From positions 1-15,099 of the forward strand of contig CALEJO010000084.1 in NCBI GenBank assembly GCA_937898155.1: a DNA stretch of 15,099 nt, written 5' to 3'. Position numbers and translations under genes: made by a program. Shown here piece by piece: positions 1 to 8,463 of this stretch. Every line of letters starts with the position of its first letter. Within the stretch, counting starts at the first letter, position 1. The DNA is from an uncultured Clostridia bacterium. Its GTDB lineage: Bacteria; Bacillota; Clostridia; Oscillospirales; CAG-272. The notes under the pieces were generated by a model that saw only the letters and a program-made list of their open reading frames with translations, searched no databases and had not been told where the DNA came from.

Positions 1-987
1 GAATTTCCACCAGAACCACGAAAAGTCCCAGAACGCCGAGCCGACGTGCAAAACAAATACGCCGAACGACGCTTTGCCGAGCGCCGTGATCACCGTCCGC
101 GCGCCCTTTCTTTCCACGCGAATCTGCATGAAAAAGAGGAGAAGCGCGATCGCCATCACGACCATGCACGGCGAAAGATAGCTGATGAGATACTCGCGGT
201 TTTCGTAAAAGACGGAGTCTTTTTCTAATAGTCCCGCGGCAAATTGTCGTTCCGCGCGGAGCTTCCATTCCCATGCGACAAACGCGCTGAGGAAAAACGC
301 CGGAAGCGTGACGAACGGCTTTGCCCATTTCGGCGCGCCGTAAAGCCGGAAATACGCCCCGACGACGTAAAGAATCATCAGCCATAGGCACGAATAGCCG
401 CCGCCGAGCGCAAATTGATCCGTCCCCGTCACGAGCCGAAAGCCCGTGGCAAGCGCGAGCAGGGAGAGCATCACGGCAAGATGCCGTTTCTTGCCCAGCG
501 AGAGAATCCCCTGATTCAAAATCGGCAGAAACGGGAACATCAGGACGTAAGCGTTGAAATACCAATATTCCTTTTTTGCCAGCGGGAAAAAGACGCGAAG
601 CCAGTTGTCCGTGTTGATCGCGTGTGCCGCGTTTGCCGCATAAGCGGGGATCAGCGCCGCAAGCACCGTAAAAAAGGCGTTCAGCGTCACGACTTCGAGC
701 CACAGAATGAGAAGCCGCCGCCATTTGAAATTGCTCTTGATATTCGCGAAGCCGGAGATCAGCGCGTAGCAATCGACCGCGCAATAGCCGCACACTTCGA
801 GATACCACGCGATCTGATAATTGACGCCGAGCGCTTCCGCGTTGACGTAAACGCCGCCGTGCCCGAGAATATGGATCATCACGACCATCATCATCGAAAC
901 GACGCGAAGAAGCTCCACGCCGACATTCCGCGGCTCTTTTTGCGTCCGCGCGTCGAGCACGGGAGCCGCCGTTTGCAGTCCGTCCAT
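1..987 (-). CDS. Acyltransferase family 3 membrane protein, C-terminus cut off by the window edge
   Basis: The minus strand reads open for 329 codons from the ATG at 987 to position 1 with no stop, so the C-terminus lies outside the window. The start follows a GGAAG ribosome binding site 8 nt upstream. The protein has roughly nine hydrophobic segments. The first carries a family-type motif, VELLRVVS followed by VVMIH (Arg28, His39), as in integral-membrane acyltransferases of the Acyltransferase_3 (OafA/WecH-like) family, which transfer acetyl or other acyl groups to surface sugars. A late segment reads ALGKASFGVFVLH, also typical of the C-terminal helices of that family. About 330 residues are present against a usual 340-380, so little is missing. 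It is divergent from pckA. The acceptor substrate cannot be told from sequence. The assignment rests on motif and topology recognition only. Confidence 0.8.
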   Translation of the reverse strand, partial: MDGLQTAAPVLDARTQKEPRNVGVELLRVVSMMMVVMIHILGHGGVYVNAEALGVNYQIAWYLEVCGYCAVDCYALISGFANIKSNFKWRRLLILWLEVVTLNAFFTVLAALIPAYAANAAHAINTDNWLRVFFPLAKKEYWYFNAYVLMFPFLPILNQGILSLGKKRHLAVMLSLLALATGFRLVTGTDQFALGGGYSCLWLMILYVVGAYFRLYGAPKWAKPFVTLPAFFLSAFVAWEWKLRAERQFAAGLLEKDSVFYENREYLISYLSPCMVVMAIALLLFFMQIRVERKGARTVITALGKASFGVFVLHVGSAFWDFSWFWWKF

Positions 988-1201
988 TTTTTCACTTCCC
1001 TTTTCGTTTTTCTTTTGTCGTTTGGCGGACGCGATTCTCTCACCCGCGGCGAAGAAAGGCACAAGAATCCGCTTTTTTCATAAAATAATTTGGAATATGA
1101 CTTGAATTCTCAAAATCTATGCAGTATAATCATAATGGAGGAGGATTTCGACTCCACGGAACGAAACCAATATCTTTTCATATAAAAAAGGAGAATTTGC
1201 C
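988..1201. other. Divergent intergenic region between the acyltransferase gene and pckA
   Basis: This 214-bp non-coding stretch holds a near-consensus promoter for pckA. It also has a weak minus-strand promoter candidate, TTGAGA at 1113-1108 and AATTAT at 1090-1085 with 17 bp between, which could serve the acyltransferase gene but has a poor -10. The presumed pckA 5' UTR can form only a short stem, TGGAG 1136-1140 with CTCCA 1152-1156. No riboswitch-like fold was recognised. Confidence 0.5.
1102..1130 (+). promoter_or_regulatory. Sigma-A type promoter of pckA
   Basis: TTGAAT (1102-1107) and a perfect TATAAT (1125-1130) are separated by 17 bp, in AT-rich DNA upstream of pckA. The start of transcription would be near 1137, giving a 5' UTR of about 65 nt. 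No operator was recognised. Confidence 0.8.
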
Positions 1202-2776
1202 ATGAAACAGTTAACCCCCATCGAACTCGGCATCGCCGGGGACGGCAAGGTTTATCGCAACCTCGCACCCGCGACGCTGGTGGAAAAAGCGCTCGCGCGC
1301 GGAGAAGGCACCCTGTCCGAAACGGGTGCGCTCGTCGTGAAGACCGGCAAATATACCGGCCGTAGCCCCGACGATAAATTCATCGTTGACACGCCCACGA
1401 TCCATAACGAGATCGCGTGGGGCAAGATCAACGTGCCGATCGCCAAAGAAAAATTCGAGGCGATCAAAGCGAAAATGCTCGCGTATCTGCAAAACAAAGA
1501 GATTTATGTGTTTGACGGCTTTGCCGGCGCGGATCCCAAATATACGCAGAACTTCCGCGTCGTCAACGAGCTCGCCAGCCAGAACCTCTTCATCCATCAG
1601 CTTCTGATCCGTCCGACCGAGGAACAGCTCGATTCCTATACGCCCGATTTCACAATTTATGCGGCGCCCGGCTTCAAATGCATTCCCGAAGTGGATGGCG
1701 TGCACAGCGAAGCGGCGATCATCATCGACTATGAGGCGCACGAGGTCATCATCGCGGGCAGCCAGTATAGCGGCGAGATCAAGAAGAGCGTCTTCTCCGT
1801 CATGAACTACGTGCTTCCGAAGAACGGCATCCTTTCGATGCACTGCTCCGCCAATATCGGCGACGCGGGCGACAGCGCGGTCTTCTTCGGTCTGTCCGGC
1901 ACGGGCAAAACCACCCTTTCCGCGGACCCGAACCGCAAGCTGATCGGCGACGACGAGCACGGCTGGTCCGAGGACGGCGTCTTCAATATCGAGGGCGGTT
2001 GCTACGCGAAGTGCATCAACCTCGACCGTGCGCACGAGCCCGAAATCTACGACGCGATCAAGTTCGGCTCCCTGCTCGAAAACGTCATCGTGGACGAAAA
2101 CGGCAAGCCCGATTATGACGACGGCTCTCTGACCGAGAATACGCGCGCGGGATACCCTGTCGATTATATCCCGAACGCCGCGATCCCCGGCGTCGGCGGT
2201 CAGCCCAAGACGATCATCTTCCTGACGGCGGACGCGTTCGGTGTTCTGCCTCCCATCTCCAAACTCGACAACGACATGGCGATGTATCACTTCGTTTCCG
2301 GCTATACCAGCAAGCTCGCCGGCACGGAGCGCGGCATCACCGAGCCCGTCACCACATTCTCCACGCTCTTCGGCGCTCCGTTCTTCCCGCTGAATCCGTC
2401 CGTCTATGCGACGATGCTCGGCGAGAAGCTCAAAAAGACCGGCGCGAACGTCTTCCTCGTCAACACCGGTTGGTGCGGCGGCGCGGCGGGCACCGTGCCG
2501 AGAATGAAGCTCTCCTACACCCGCGCGATGGTTTCCGCGGTGCTCGCGGGCGAGCTGAATGACGTCGAATACGAAAAGGATCCGATCTTCAACGTCAACG
2601 TCCCGAAGACCTGCCCGAATGTCCCGTCCGAGATTCTGAATCCCCGCCACCTGTGGAAAGATCAGGCGAAATACGAAGAAGCCGCCAAGACGCTTGCCGG
2701 CAAATTCCGTGAGAACTTCGCAAAGAAGTATCCCGATATGCCCGCCAACATCGTTGCCGCAGGCCCGAAAGCGTAA
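1202..2776 (+). CDS. pckA: Phosphoenolpyruvate carboxykinase (ATP)
   Basis: This 524-residue cytoplasmic enzyme interconverts oxaloacetate + ATP and phosphoenolpyruvate + ADP + CO2. It acts in gluconeogenesis, or in the reverse, CO2-fixing direction in many fermenting anaerobes. The start at 1202 has AAAAGGAG at 1186-1193, 8 nt upstream. Family landmarks are all present: TGRSPDDKF with Arg54, Lys195, MHCSAN with His214, the P-loop GLSGTGKTT (230-238, Lys236), LIGDDEHGW with Asp251, and ENTRAGYP with Arg315. Spacings agree with the E. coli enzyme residues Arg65, Lys213, His232, Lys254, Asp269 and Arg333 as I recall them, so ligand and metal sites appear intact. Length is normal for the ATP-dependent type. 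It is monocistronic, with its own promoter and terminator. The long antisense ORF over it is a codon-bias shadow. Confidence 0.98.
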   Translation: MKQLTPIELGIAGDGKVYRNLAPATLVEKALARGEGTLSETGALVVKTGKYTGRSPDDKFIVDTPTIHNEIAWGKINVPIAKEKFEAIKAKMLAYLQNKEIYVFDGFAGADPKYTQNFRVVNELASQNLFIHQLLIRPTEEQLDSYTPDFTIYAAPGFKCIPEVDGVHSEAAIIIDYEAHEVIIAGSQYSGEIKKSVFSVMNYVLPKNGILSMHCSANIGDAGDSAVFFGLSGTGKTTLSADPNRKLIGDDEHGWSEDGVFNIEGGCYAKCINLDRAHEPEIYDAIKFGSLLENVIVDENGKPDYDDGSLTENTRAGYPVDYIPNAAIPGVGGQPKTIIFLTADAFGVLPPISKLDNDMAMYHFVSGYTSKLAGTERGITEPVTTFSTLFGAPFFPLNPSVYATMLGEKLKKTGANVFLVNTGWCGGAAGTVPRMKLSYTRAMVSAVLAGELNDVEYEKDPIFNVNVPKTCPNVPSEILNPRHLWKDQAKYEEAAKTLAGKFRENFAKKYPDMPANIVAAGPKA

Positions 2777-2784
2777 ATTTTATC

Positions 2785-2818
2785 AAAAAAGTTCCCCGCG
2801 ATCGCGGGGAACTTTTTT
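2785..2818. terminator. Bidirectional terminator between pckA and the GH2 gene
   Basis: This is a 34-bp perfect palindrome. A GC-rich 22-bp core (2791-2812, GTTCCCCGCGA and its reverse complement) is flanked by six A on the left and six T on the right. It therefore reads as an intrinsic terminator on both strands. It lies 8 bp after the pckA stop and 8 bp beyond the stop of the convergent GH2 gene. Confidence 0.95.
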
Positions 2819-2826
2819 ATTTCCCT

Positions 2827-5154
2827 TTATTCTAACTCATCCAACCCGCACGCCGCGAGGTCGGCGCGATACGCCTCATAGGGCATGCCCATCATGCCCG
2901 TGCAGAAATGGTTGCGGAACGTCTTTCCGTCAAGCTCCCACTCCACCAAATACATCCGATAGGCGTCGGGATCGGCATCGCATTGAGATGCCGCCGCGTT
3001 TTCGTTTGCCGGCACGGTCAAAGTGCCCGCCGTGAGGAGCTTGCCGTCCGATGCGCGGCTCACGCGATACGATACGGTCGCTTCCCGATCGGTGTCGTTT
3101 GCCGCCACAAGCGTGATCTTTCCGTCCTTCGGCTCGGTGAACATCAAGCACACCGGCGTCTGCACGCGCTTGATATAATAATAAGCGAGCTTCGGCGCAA
3201 AATCATATCCCACCGCCGCGTCCGAGACCTGCGGCCAGCCGTCGAGCAGATTCCACCAGAGAATGCCCGTGCGGCGCCATTTCTGCGTGCGGAACAGCTC
3301 GATGAAATGTTTGAGCGCCTCCGCCTGCGAAATCTGCGACATCGCGGAATACGTTTCGATATTGTCCGGCAACGCCCCGAACATCAGCTTCACCTGTGCC
3401 GGATGCAGGCGCGCGCGATAGCGATACGCCAGCTCGCCGTCCGCCTGTGCCTCCGTCGTGTGCGCGAGCCAATGCAGGTCGATCTCGCCCTGCTCGTTCT
3501 CGATCGGCCAAAGATGATCCTCGCCGATGATTTTTTTCAGAGAGCGCACGGACGGGCAGCCGTGATAGCCGATCTCGCTCGCGAAACAGCACGGCGCTTT
3601 CTCATAATCGTCGTCTTTGAACCAGCGACGCGGTCCCCACAGATGGGCTTCCGGCGTCGGCAGACGCTTTGCATAGCTTTCCGGCGAAATATACGGCGAG
3701 CTCGGCAGATATTCGCGCGTGAAATCGTGCGTGCGCACGACCTCCGGCAGAATTTGCCGCGTCAGAATATTGTCGTTCGGATCGCGGCGATAGCCGTTCC
3801 AGCCCTCGCACGTCGCGTCACATTCGTTGTCGCCCGCCCAAAGCGCGAGCGACGGATGCTGACGGAGGCGTTTGACGACCGCGGTCGCTTCCTCCTCGAT
3901 CGCGCGGCAAAAGTCCGCGTCGCGCGGATAGACTGCGCACGCCATCGCGAAATCCTGCCACACGAGAATCCCGTGCTCGTCACAAAAATCGTAAAACGCG
4001 TCGTCCGGATAGACGCTGCCGCCCCAAACGCGCACCATATTGCATCCGCTGTCATCGAGCAAAGCAAGCGCCCGCGACAGACGCGCCGCGTCCTCGCAAT
4101 GGAACGGACTCAGCGGCACCCAGTTTGTGCCCATGCAGAAGATCGGACGCCCGTTCACGCGGAACGTGAAATCGCCCTCATCGCCGTGCATCGCGTCCGT
4201 CCGCGAAAGCGTGACGGTGCGGATGCCAAGCTTCGTCTTCTTCGTATCGACGAGCGTATCGCCGTGCCAAAGCCGCGCCGTCACGTCGTAAAGTGCCTGC
4301 TCGCCTTGATTTTTCGGCCACCAGAGATGGCAGTCGTTCATGCGGAACGCGAGCCGCGTATATTCGGTATGGCGCGGACAGCATTCCTCGCGGAAACGGC
4401 TTTCGCCGCACGCGCCGTCGATCTCGATGCGATATTCGCGCGGATCGTCGGCTTCGAGATTCAGCGCGAAATAGATGCGCACACGTGCCGAGCGGCGCTC
4501 GGGATCGACGGAAAGCGTAAACAAGAAGAGTTCGTCGATCGAGTCCTTCGCCTCCTCGACGAGCGTCACGGGTTTCCAGATACCGCAGGAAAGGATGCGC
4601 GGCATGATATCCCAGCCGTAGGAGTGCATCGGCTTGCGCGTGTAAAGTGCCTCGAAGCTGTAAAAGAGCGTGTGACACATCACGGGCAACCGCTTTTCAC
4701 GCGCCGCGACCATCACGGGAATGAAGTGGATCACGAGCTCGTTCCGCCCGCGTCGCACGCCCTTTGCCGGCACGCGGTGCGGAATGAACATATTGTCGGT
4801 TTTTCCGATCAGCTCGCCGTTGAGGTAGATCTCCGTCAGCGTGTCGAGCCCCGCGAAGTCGAACGCCATGCGGTCGAGGTTGCCGCTCTCCACCGTGAAC
4901 GTCCGATAATACCAGACGTGCGTCCATTCGTATTTCTGATACTCCCACGCGTTCGTGCCGAAATACGGATCGGGCAAAACGCCGCTTTTCCAAAGCTCCC
5001 GCAGAAAATCGCCCGGCACCTCCGCCGTCATCGGCTTGCCGACGGCTTCCGCCTGTGCGACCGTGCGCGGCGGATTCTCCATCGCGCGAAACGACGCGCT
5101 ATCCGCATACGTCAGCTTCCAGCCCTCGTTCAAATTCAAAATCACCTGATCCAT
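2827..5154 (-). CDS. Glycoside hydrolase family 2 protein, beta-mannosidase-like
   Basis: This is a 775-residue exo-glycosidase of the GH2 clan with retaining chemistry, probably releasing beta-linked mannose or a related sugar. Domain order is a jelly-roll sugar-binding domain (about 1-190), an Ig-like linker, and a TIM barrel from about residue 340 (GTNWVPLSPF at 342, RVWGGSVYPDDAF around Trp377, HGILVWQDFAMACAVYP), then a C-terminal beta domain. The acid/base is Glu444 in WAGDNE and the likely nucleophile is Glu527 in FASEIGYHG. These are the usual beta-mannosidase contexts. There is no signal peptide, so it likely acts in the cytosol on imported oligosaccharides. The frame is open from a GTG at 5169, but GGAGG at 5163-5167 overlaps that position and sits 8 nt before the ATG at 5154, so 5154 is chosen. 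It is divergent from the GH106-like gene. Other beta-mannosidase-clade activities, such as exo-glucosaminidase, cannot be excluded. Confidence 0.92.
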   Translation of the reverse strand: MDQVILNLNEGWKLTYADSASFRAMENPPRTVAQAEAVGKPMTAEVPGDFLRELWKSGVLPDPYFGTNAWEYQKYEWTHVWYYRTFTVESGNLDRMAFDFAGLDTLTEIYLNGELIGKTDNMFIPHRVPAKGVRRGRNELVIHFIPVMVAAREKRLPVMCHTLFYSFEALYTRKPMHSYGWDIMPRILSCGIWKPVTLVEEAKDSIDELFLFTLSVDPERRSARVRIYFALNLEADDPREYRIEIDGACGESRFREECCPRHTEYTRLAFRMNDCHLWWPKNQGEQALYDVTARLWHGDTLVDTKKTKLGIRTVTLSRTDAMHGDEGDFTFRVNGRPIFCMGTNWVPLSPFHCEDAARLSRALALLDDSGCNMVRVWGGSVYPDDAFYDFCDEHGILVWQDFAMACAVYPRDADFCRAIEEEATAVVKRLRQHPSLALWAGDNECDATCEGWNGYRRDPNDNILTRQILPEVVRTHDFTREYLPSSPYISPESYAKRLPTPEAHLWGPRRWFKDDDYEKAPCCFASEIGYHGCPSVRSLKKIIGEDHLWPIENEQGEIDLHWLAHTTEAQADGELAYRYRARLHPAQVKLMFGALPDNIETYSAMSQISQAEALKHFIELFRTQKWRRTGILWWNLLDGWPQVSDAAVGYDFAPKLAYYYIKRVQTPVCLMFTEPKDGKITLVAANDTDREATVSYRVSRASDGKLLTAGTLTVPANENAAASQCDADPDAYRMYLVEWELDGKTFRNHFCTGMMGMPYEAYRADLAACGLDELE

Positions 5155-5162
5155 CTTGCCCG

Positions 5163-5167
5163 CCTCC
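5163..5167 (-). promoter_or_regulatory. Ribosome binding site that fixes the GH2 start
   Basis: GGAGG on the minus strand lies 8 nt before the ATG at 5154. It overlaps the alternative upstream GTG (5169-5167), which would lie only about 6 nt from the predicted transcription start and have no Shine-Dalgarno of its own. Confidence 0.85.
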
Positions 5168-5181
5168 ACCGTTTTTTCTTC

Positions 5182-5210
5182 ATTTTAGCATATCAAAAAA
5201 GGAAAATCAA
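5182..5210 (-). promoter_or_regulatory. Sigma-A type promoter of the GH2 gene
   Basis: On the minus strand, TTGATT (5210-5205) and TAAAAT (5187-5182) are 17 bp apart, and an extended -10 TG dinucleotide precedes the hexamer (TGCTAAAAT). Transcription would start near 5175, leaving a 5' UTR of about 20 nt that contains the GGAGG. Confidence 0.8.
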
Positions 5211-5248
5211 GTTTGCCGAAAAACTTTTCTTTCCACCCTTCTTTGATG

Positions 5249-5277
5249 TTGACTTTTCGCGCACGCGGGGGTAAAAT
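5249..5277 (+). promoter_or_regulatory. Sigma-A type promoter of the GH106-like gene
   Basis: TTGACT (5249-5254) and TAAAAT (5272-5277) are 17 bp apart. Transcription would begin near 5284. This places the in-frame upstream ATGs at 5213, 5246 and 5276 outside the transcript and supports the start at 5318. The 38 bp between the two outward-facing -35 boxes is the natural place for a shared regulator. The only symmetry seen there is a small AT-rich inverted repeat, GAAAAACTTTTC (5218-5229). Confidence 0.8.
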
Positions 5278-5317
5278 GGAATCAGCCGAAAGGCAAAAAA
5301 CGATCTGTGAGGTATCT

Positions 5318-8300
5318 ATGCTGTATCCGAAAAATCAAGAGAAAACGCTAAATCCCTCGCTGTTCCGCAATCCGACCGCAGAATACCGCGGCACGCCGTT
5401 TTGGGCGTGGAACTGCGAGCTGGACGAGGATTTACTGCGCAAAGAAATCGGTTATATGAAAGAAATGGGCTTCGGCGGGTTCCATATGCATCCCCGCATC
5501 GGAATGTCCACAAAATATCTGTCCGACGATTTTATGAAACTCATCTCGGACTGCGTCGATGAAGCCAAGAAAAAGGAAATGCTCGCATGGCTTTACGACG
5601 AGGATAAATGGCCGTCCGGCTATGCCGGCGGACTGAACGTCAAAGACGAAGAAAGCCGTCAGAAGTTCCTCTATTTCACCCGCGTGCCCTATCGCGACGC
5701 GGCGCTCACCGTGCCGGAGGATATCGCCGCAGCGACCGAGCCGTATCCGGCGAAATGCGTGCTTCTCGCGTGCTATGACATCGAGACCGACGAGCACGGC
5801 TATCTGCGCTCCTATCGGAAAATCGGCGTCGGCGAAAAGGCGGCACATCGCAAATGGTTTGCGTATCTCGACTACGCCGAGTGCGGTCCGTGGTTCAACG
5901 GACGGACCTACTGCGACACCCTGCAAAAGCCCGTCATCGAAGATTTTGTCAAAGTCACGCACGAGCGTTATAAAGAAGTCATCGGAAGCGAGTTCGGCAA
6001 AGCCGTCCCCGCGATTTTCACCGATGAGCCACAGTTCAAGCCGAAACGGATGCTTGCCGATGCCGACGACCGCGAGGGCGCAATCATGCCGTTCACAACG
6101 GACTTCGACGACACGTTCCGCGCGGCGTTCGGCTATTCGATCTTTGAAAAGCTCCCCGAGGTCTTCTTTGAATTGCCCGACGGCAAAAAATCGCAGGCGC
6201 GCTGGCACTTCCACGATCATTCGTCGGAGCGGTTCGCGTCCGCCTTTTCCGATACGATCGGCGCGTGGTGCGAGAAAAACGATATCGCCATGACCGGTCA
6301 TCTGATGCAGGAGCCCTCGCTCTATACGCAGACGTGCTCCGTCGGCGACTGCATGCGGTCCTATCGCGGCTTCACGATCCCCGGCATCGATATGCTCGCC
6401 GACCGCCACGAGCTTTCCACCGCAAAGCAGTGTCAAAGCGCCGTGCATCAATACGGACGCGAGGGAATGCTCAGCGAGCTTTACGGCGTGACGAACTGGT
6501 ATTTCGATTTCAAGGGGCACAAACAACAAGGCGATTGGCAAGCGACGCTCGGCGTCACCGTGCGCGTGCCGCATCTGTTCTGGGTTTCCATGCACGGCGA
6601 AGCCAAGCGCGACTACCCTGCCTCGATCGGCTATCAGTCGCCGTGGTTCCGCGAATATCGCTACATCGAAGACCACTTCGCCCGCGTCAACACGGTCATG
6701 ACGCGCGGCAAGCCGATCGTCCGCATCGGCGTGATCCACCCCATTGAATCCTACTGGCTCTGCTTTGGTCCGCTGGCGCAGACCGGCGACGAGCGCGAGG
6801 AAAGAACCAGACGCTATGAAGATTTCCTCTCGAATATGCTGAACGCCACGCTCGACTTCGATCTGATCTGCGAATCGCTCTTGCCCTCGCAGTTCGGCGG
6901 CACCGACGGCGGCTTCCGCGTCGGAGAAATGGCGTATGAAGCGGTCGTCGTGCCCGGTCTTTCCACGATCCGCTCGACGACGCTCGACGCGCTCGAAGCG
7001 TTTGCGGAAAAAGGAGGCAAAGTCATCTTCCTCGGCGATGTGCCGACGATGGTCGATGCGATTCCCTCCGACCGCCCGCGCGCGCTCGCGGCAAAATGCC
7101 ACACGATCGATTGGTCGATGAAATCACTCTTCGATCTTCTCGGCGAGCAGCGCGAGGTGCGCGTCTGCAACCGCGACCACTACCCCGCTTCCAATATTAT
7201 TTATCAGCTTCGCTCCGACGGCGACAAGCGCCACATTTTCTTCTCCCATATCGAGGGACCGAAAGATCTCAAATACGAGGTGACGCCGCCCGACTATCTG
7301 AACGTCACGCTCCGCGGCGAATGGAAGCTGACGTGGATGGACACGCTGACGGGCGAGATCAAACCGCTCGCGGCGACCTACCGCCTCGGCAACACCGAAT
7401 TTGCGTGGGAAGCCGGCGCGTGCGATTCCCTTCTGCTCGAACTGACGCCCGGCAGACAAACCGAGGGCGCAAACCTCCTCATCGGTCAATATCCGAGTTG
7501 GACGGCGATCGACGATCGCGCGCCGTTCACGCTCGAAGAGCCGAACGTGCTTCTTTTGGACTGCCCGCGCTATTCCGTCAACGGCAGCGAGATCCAACCC
7601 GCCGAAGAAATTCTCCGCGCCGACAACAAGATCCGCAAATCGCTCGGCATCCGTCCGCGCGCCAAGAGCATGGCACAACCGTGGGTTCAGCCGATCGACA
7701 AAAATCCGAAAGACGTCGTGACGCTTTTCTATACGTTCGATTCCGAAATCGACTACGAGGGCGCGGAGCTGGCACTCGAATCGCTCGCTTACGCGACGTC
7801 GGCCACGCTGAACGGCGTTTCCGCGGACCTCACGGATGTCGGCTGGTTCGTGGACGAGGATTCCATCCGCAAGATCAAACTTCCCGCCATCCGCAAGGGC
7901 AAGAATGAACTGACGCTCACGTATCGCTACGGCGATGTCACACAGCTTGAAAGCATTTTCGTGCTCGGCAAGTTCGGCGTCTTGTGCCGCGGGCGCATCG
8001 TCACGGTGACGACGCTGCCCGACGTGCTCGGTTTTGACGATATTGCCTTGCAGGGGCTGCCTTTCTACGGCGGCAACGTGGTCTATCATCTCACCTATGA
8101 GGGCGCGGGGCACAAGGCGCTTACCGTGCAACGCTACGCGGGCGCGGCGATCCGCGTGGACGTGGACGGCAAGCGCGTGCCCGGGATGCTGGCGTTCCCG
8201 CCGCATCGCATCAACCTCGGCGTGCTCGCTGAGGGCAAGCACCGCATCGACCTGACGCTGTTCGGCAACCGTCAGAACACGTTCGGTGCGCTTCACTCGC

Positions 8301-8425
8301 TCGACATCACACCGCCCTATTGCGGTCCGAACGAATGGCGCCGCGACGATGCCTATTTCGTTTACGAATATATGCTTCACGAAAACGGCATTCTCGCCTC
8401 GCCGAGAATCCTCGATCTGGAATAA
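5318..8425 (+). CDS. GH106-like glycoside hydrolase (alpha-L-rhamnosidase-type family)
   Basis: The preferred start gives 1035 residues. The N-terminal region carries motifs I associate with the Glyco_hydro_106 superfamily: RGTPFWAWN (24-32), FGGFHMHPRIG (52-62) and LYDEDKWPSGYAGG from residue 92. The barrel continues with IFTDEPQF (Glu237), TGHLMQEPS (His328, Glu332) and SELYGVTNWYF (Glu387). These are the acidic residues to test for catalysis; I do not assign roles. A C-terminal part (about 800-1030) is rich in beta strands, with sequence typical of galactose-binding-like domains. There is no signal peptide, so action on imported oligosaccharides is likely. The start at 5318 has GAGG at 5309-5312 and lies about 34 nt after the predicted transcription start. 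The frame stays open back to 5213, but those codons overlap the promoter. It is divergent from the GH2 gene and probably co-regulated with it. True substrate is unknown; members of this superfamily are poorly characterised beyond rhamnosidases. Confidence 0.85.
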   Translation: MLYPKNQEKTLNPSLFRNPTAEYRGTPFWAWNCELDEDLLRKEIGYMKEMGFGGFHMHPRIGMSTKYLSDDFMKLISDCVDEAKKKEMLAWLYDEDKWPSGYAGGLNVKDEESRQKFLYFTRVPYRDAALTVPEDIAAATEPYPAKCVLLACYDIETDEHGYLRSYRKIGVGEKAAHRKWFAYLDYAECGPWFNGRTYCDTLQKPVIEDFVKVTHERYKEVIGSEFGKAVPAIFTDEPQFKPKRMLADADDREGAIMPFTTDFDDTFRAAFGYSIFEKLPEVFFELPDGKKSQARWHFHDHSSERFASAFSDTIGAWCEKNDIAMTGHLMQEPSLYTQTCSVGDCMRSYRGFTIPGIDMLADRHELSTAKQCQSAVHQYGREGMLSELYGVTNWYFDFKGHKQQGDWQATLGVTVRVPHLFWVSMHGEAKRDYPASIGYQSPWFREYRYIEDHFARVNTVMTRGKPIVRIGVIHPIESYWLCFGPLAQTGDEREERTRRYEDFLSNMLNATLDFDLICESLLPSQFGGTDGGFRVGEMAYEAVVVPGLSTIRSTTLDALEAFAEKGGKVIFLGDVPTMVDAIPSDRPRALAAKCHTIDWSMKSLFDLLGEQREVRVCNRDHYPASNIIYQLRSDGDKRHIFFSHIEGPKDLKYEVTPPDYLNVTLRGEWKLTWMDTLTGEIKPLAATYRLGNTEFAWEAGACDSLLLELTPGRQTEGANLLIGQYPSWTAIDDRAPFTLEEPNVLLLDCPRYSVNGSEIQPAEEILRADNKIRKSLGIRPRAKSMAQPWVQPIDKNPKDVVTLFYTFDSEIDYEGAELALESLAYATSATLNGVSADLTDVGWFVDEDSIRKIKLPAIRKGKNELTLTYRYGDVTQLESIFVLGKFGVLCRGRIVTVTTLPDVLGFDDIALQGLPFYGGNVVYHLTYEGAGHKALTVQRYAGAAIRVDVDGKRVPGMLAFPPHRINLGVLAEGKHRIDLTLFGNRQNTFGALHSLDITPPYCGPNEWRRDDAYFVYEYMLHENGILASPRILDLE

Positions 8426-8428
8426 AGG

Positions 8429-8463
8429 AAAAGGCACGGCTGATCTTTCAGCCGTGCCTTTTT
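8429..8463. terminator. Intrinsic terminator after the GH106-like gene
   Basis: A 13-bp stem (AAGGCACGGCTGA 8431-8443 with 8448-8460) has a TCTT loop and a following T run. The A-rich 5' flank means it may also stop minus-strand transcripts from the flavoprotein gene, though that would leave a 3' UTR of about 200 nt. Confidence 0.92.

Noticed and set aside
415..1083. 222-codon plus-strand ORF at the left edge
   Set aside because: It is antisense to the acyltransferase gene, whose translation shows regular transmembrane segments and family motifs. The plus-strand product is Arg/His-rich without motifs.
1135..1185. 16-codon upstream ORF in the pckA leader (MEEDFDSTERNQYLFI)
   Set aside because: Its ATG falls at or before the predicted transcription start and has no ribosome binding site. 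It could at most be a leaderless peptide.
1211..2650. 479-codon minus-strand ORF over pckA
   Set aside because: It is a shadow of pckA produced by codon bias.
2908..5274. 788-codon ORF on the plus strand across the GH2 gene
   Set aside because: It is the exact antisense of a gene with clear GH2 motifs. Its translation is rich in Arg, Ala and His with no recognisable fold, and it has no ribosome binding site.
5213..5317. N-terminal extension of the GH106-like protein from ATGs at 5213, 5246 or 5276
   Set aside because: These codons overlap the promoter (5249-5277) and have no conserved sequence. Family similarity begins after the ATG at 5318.
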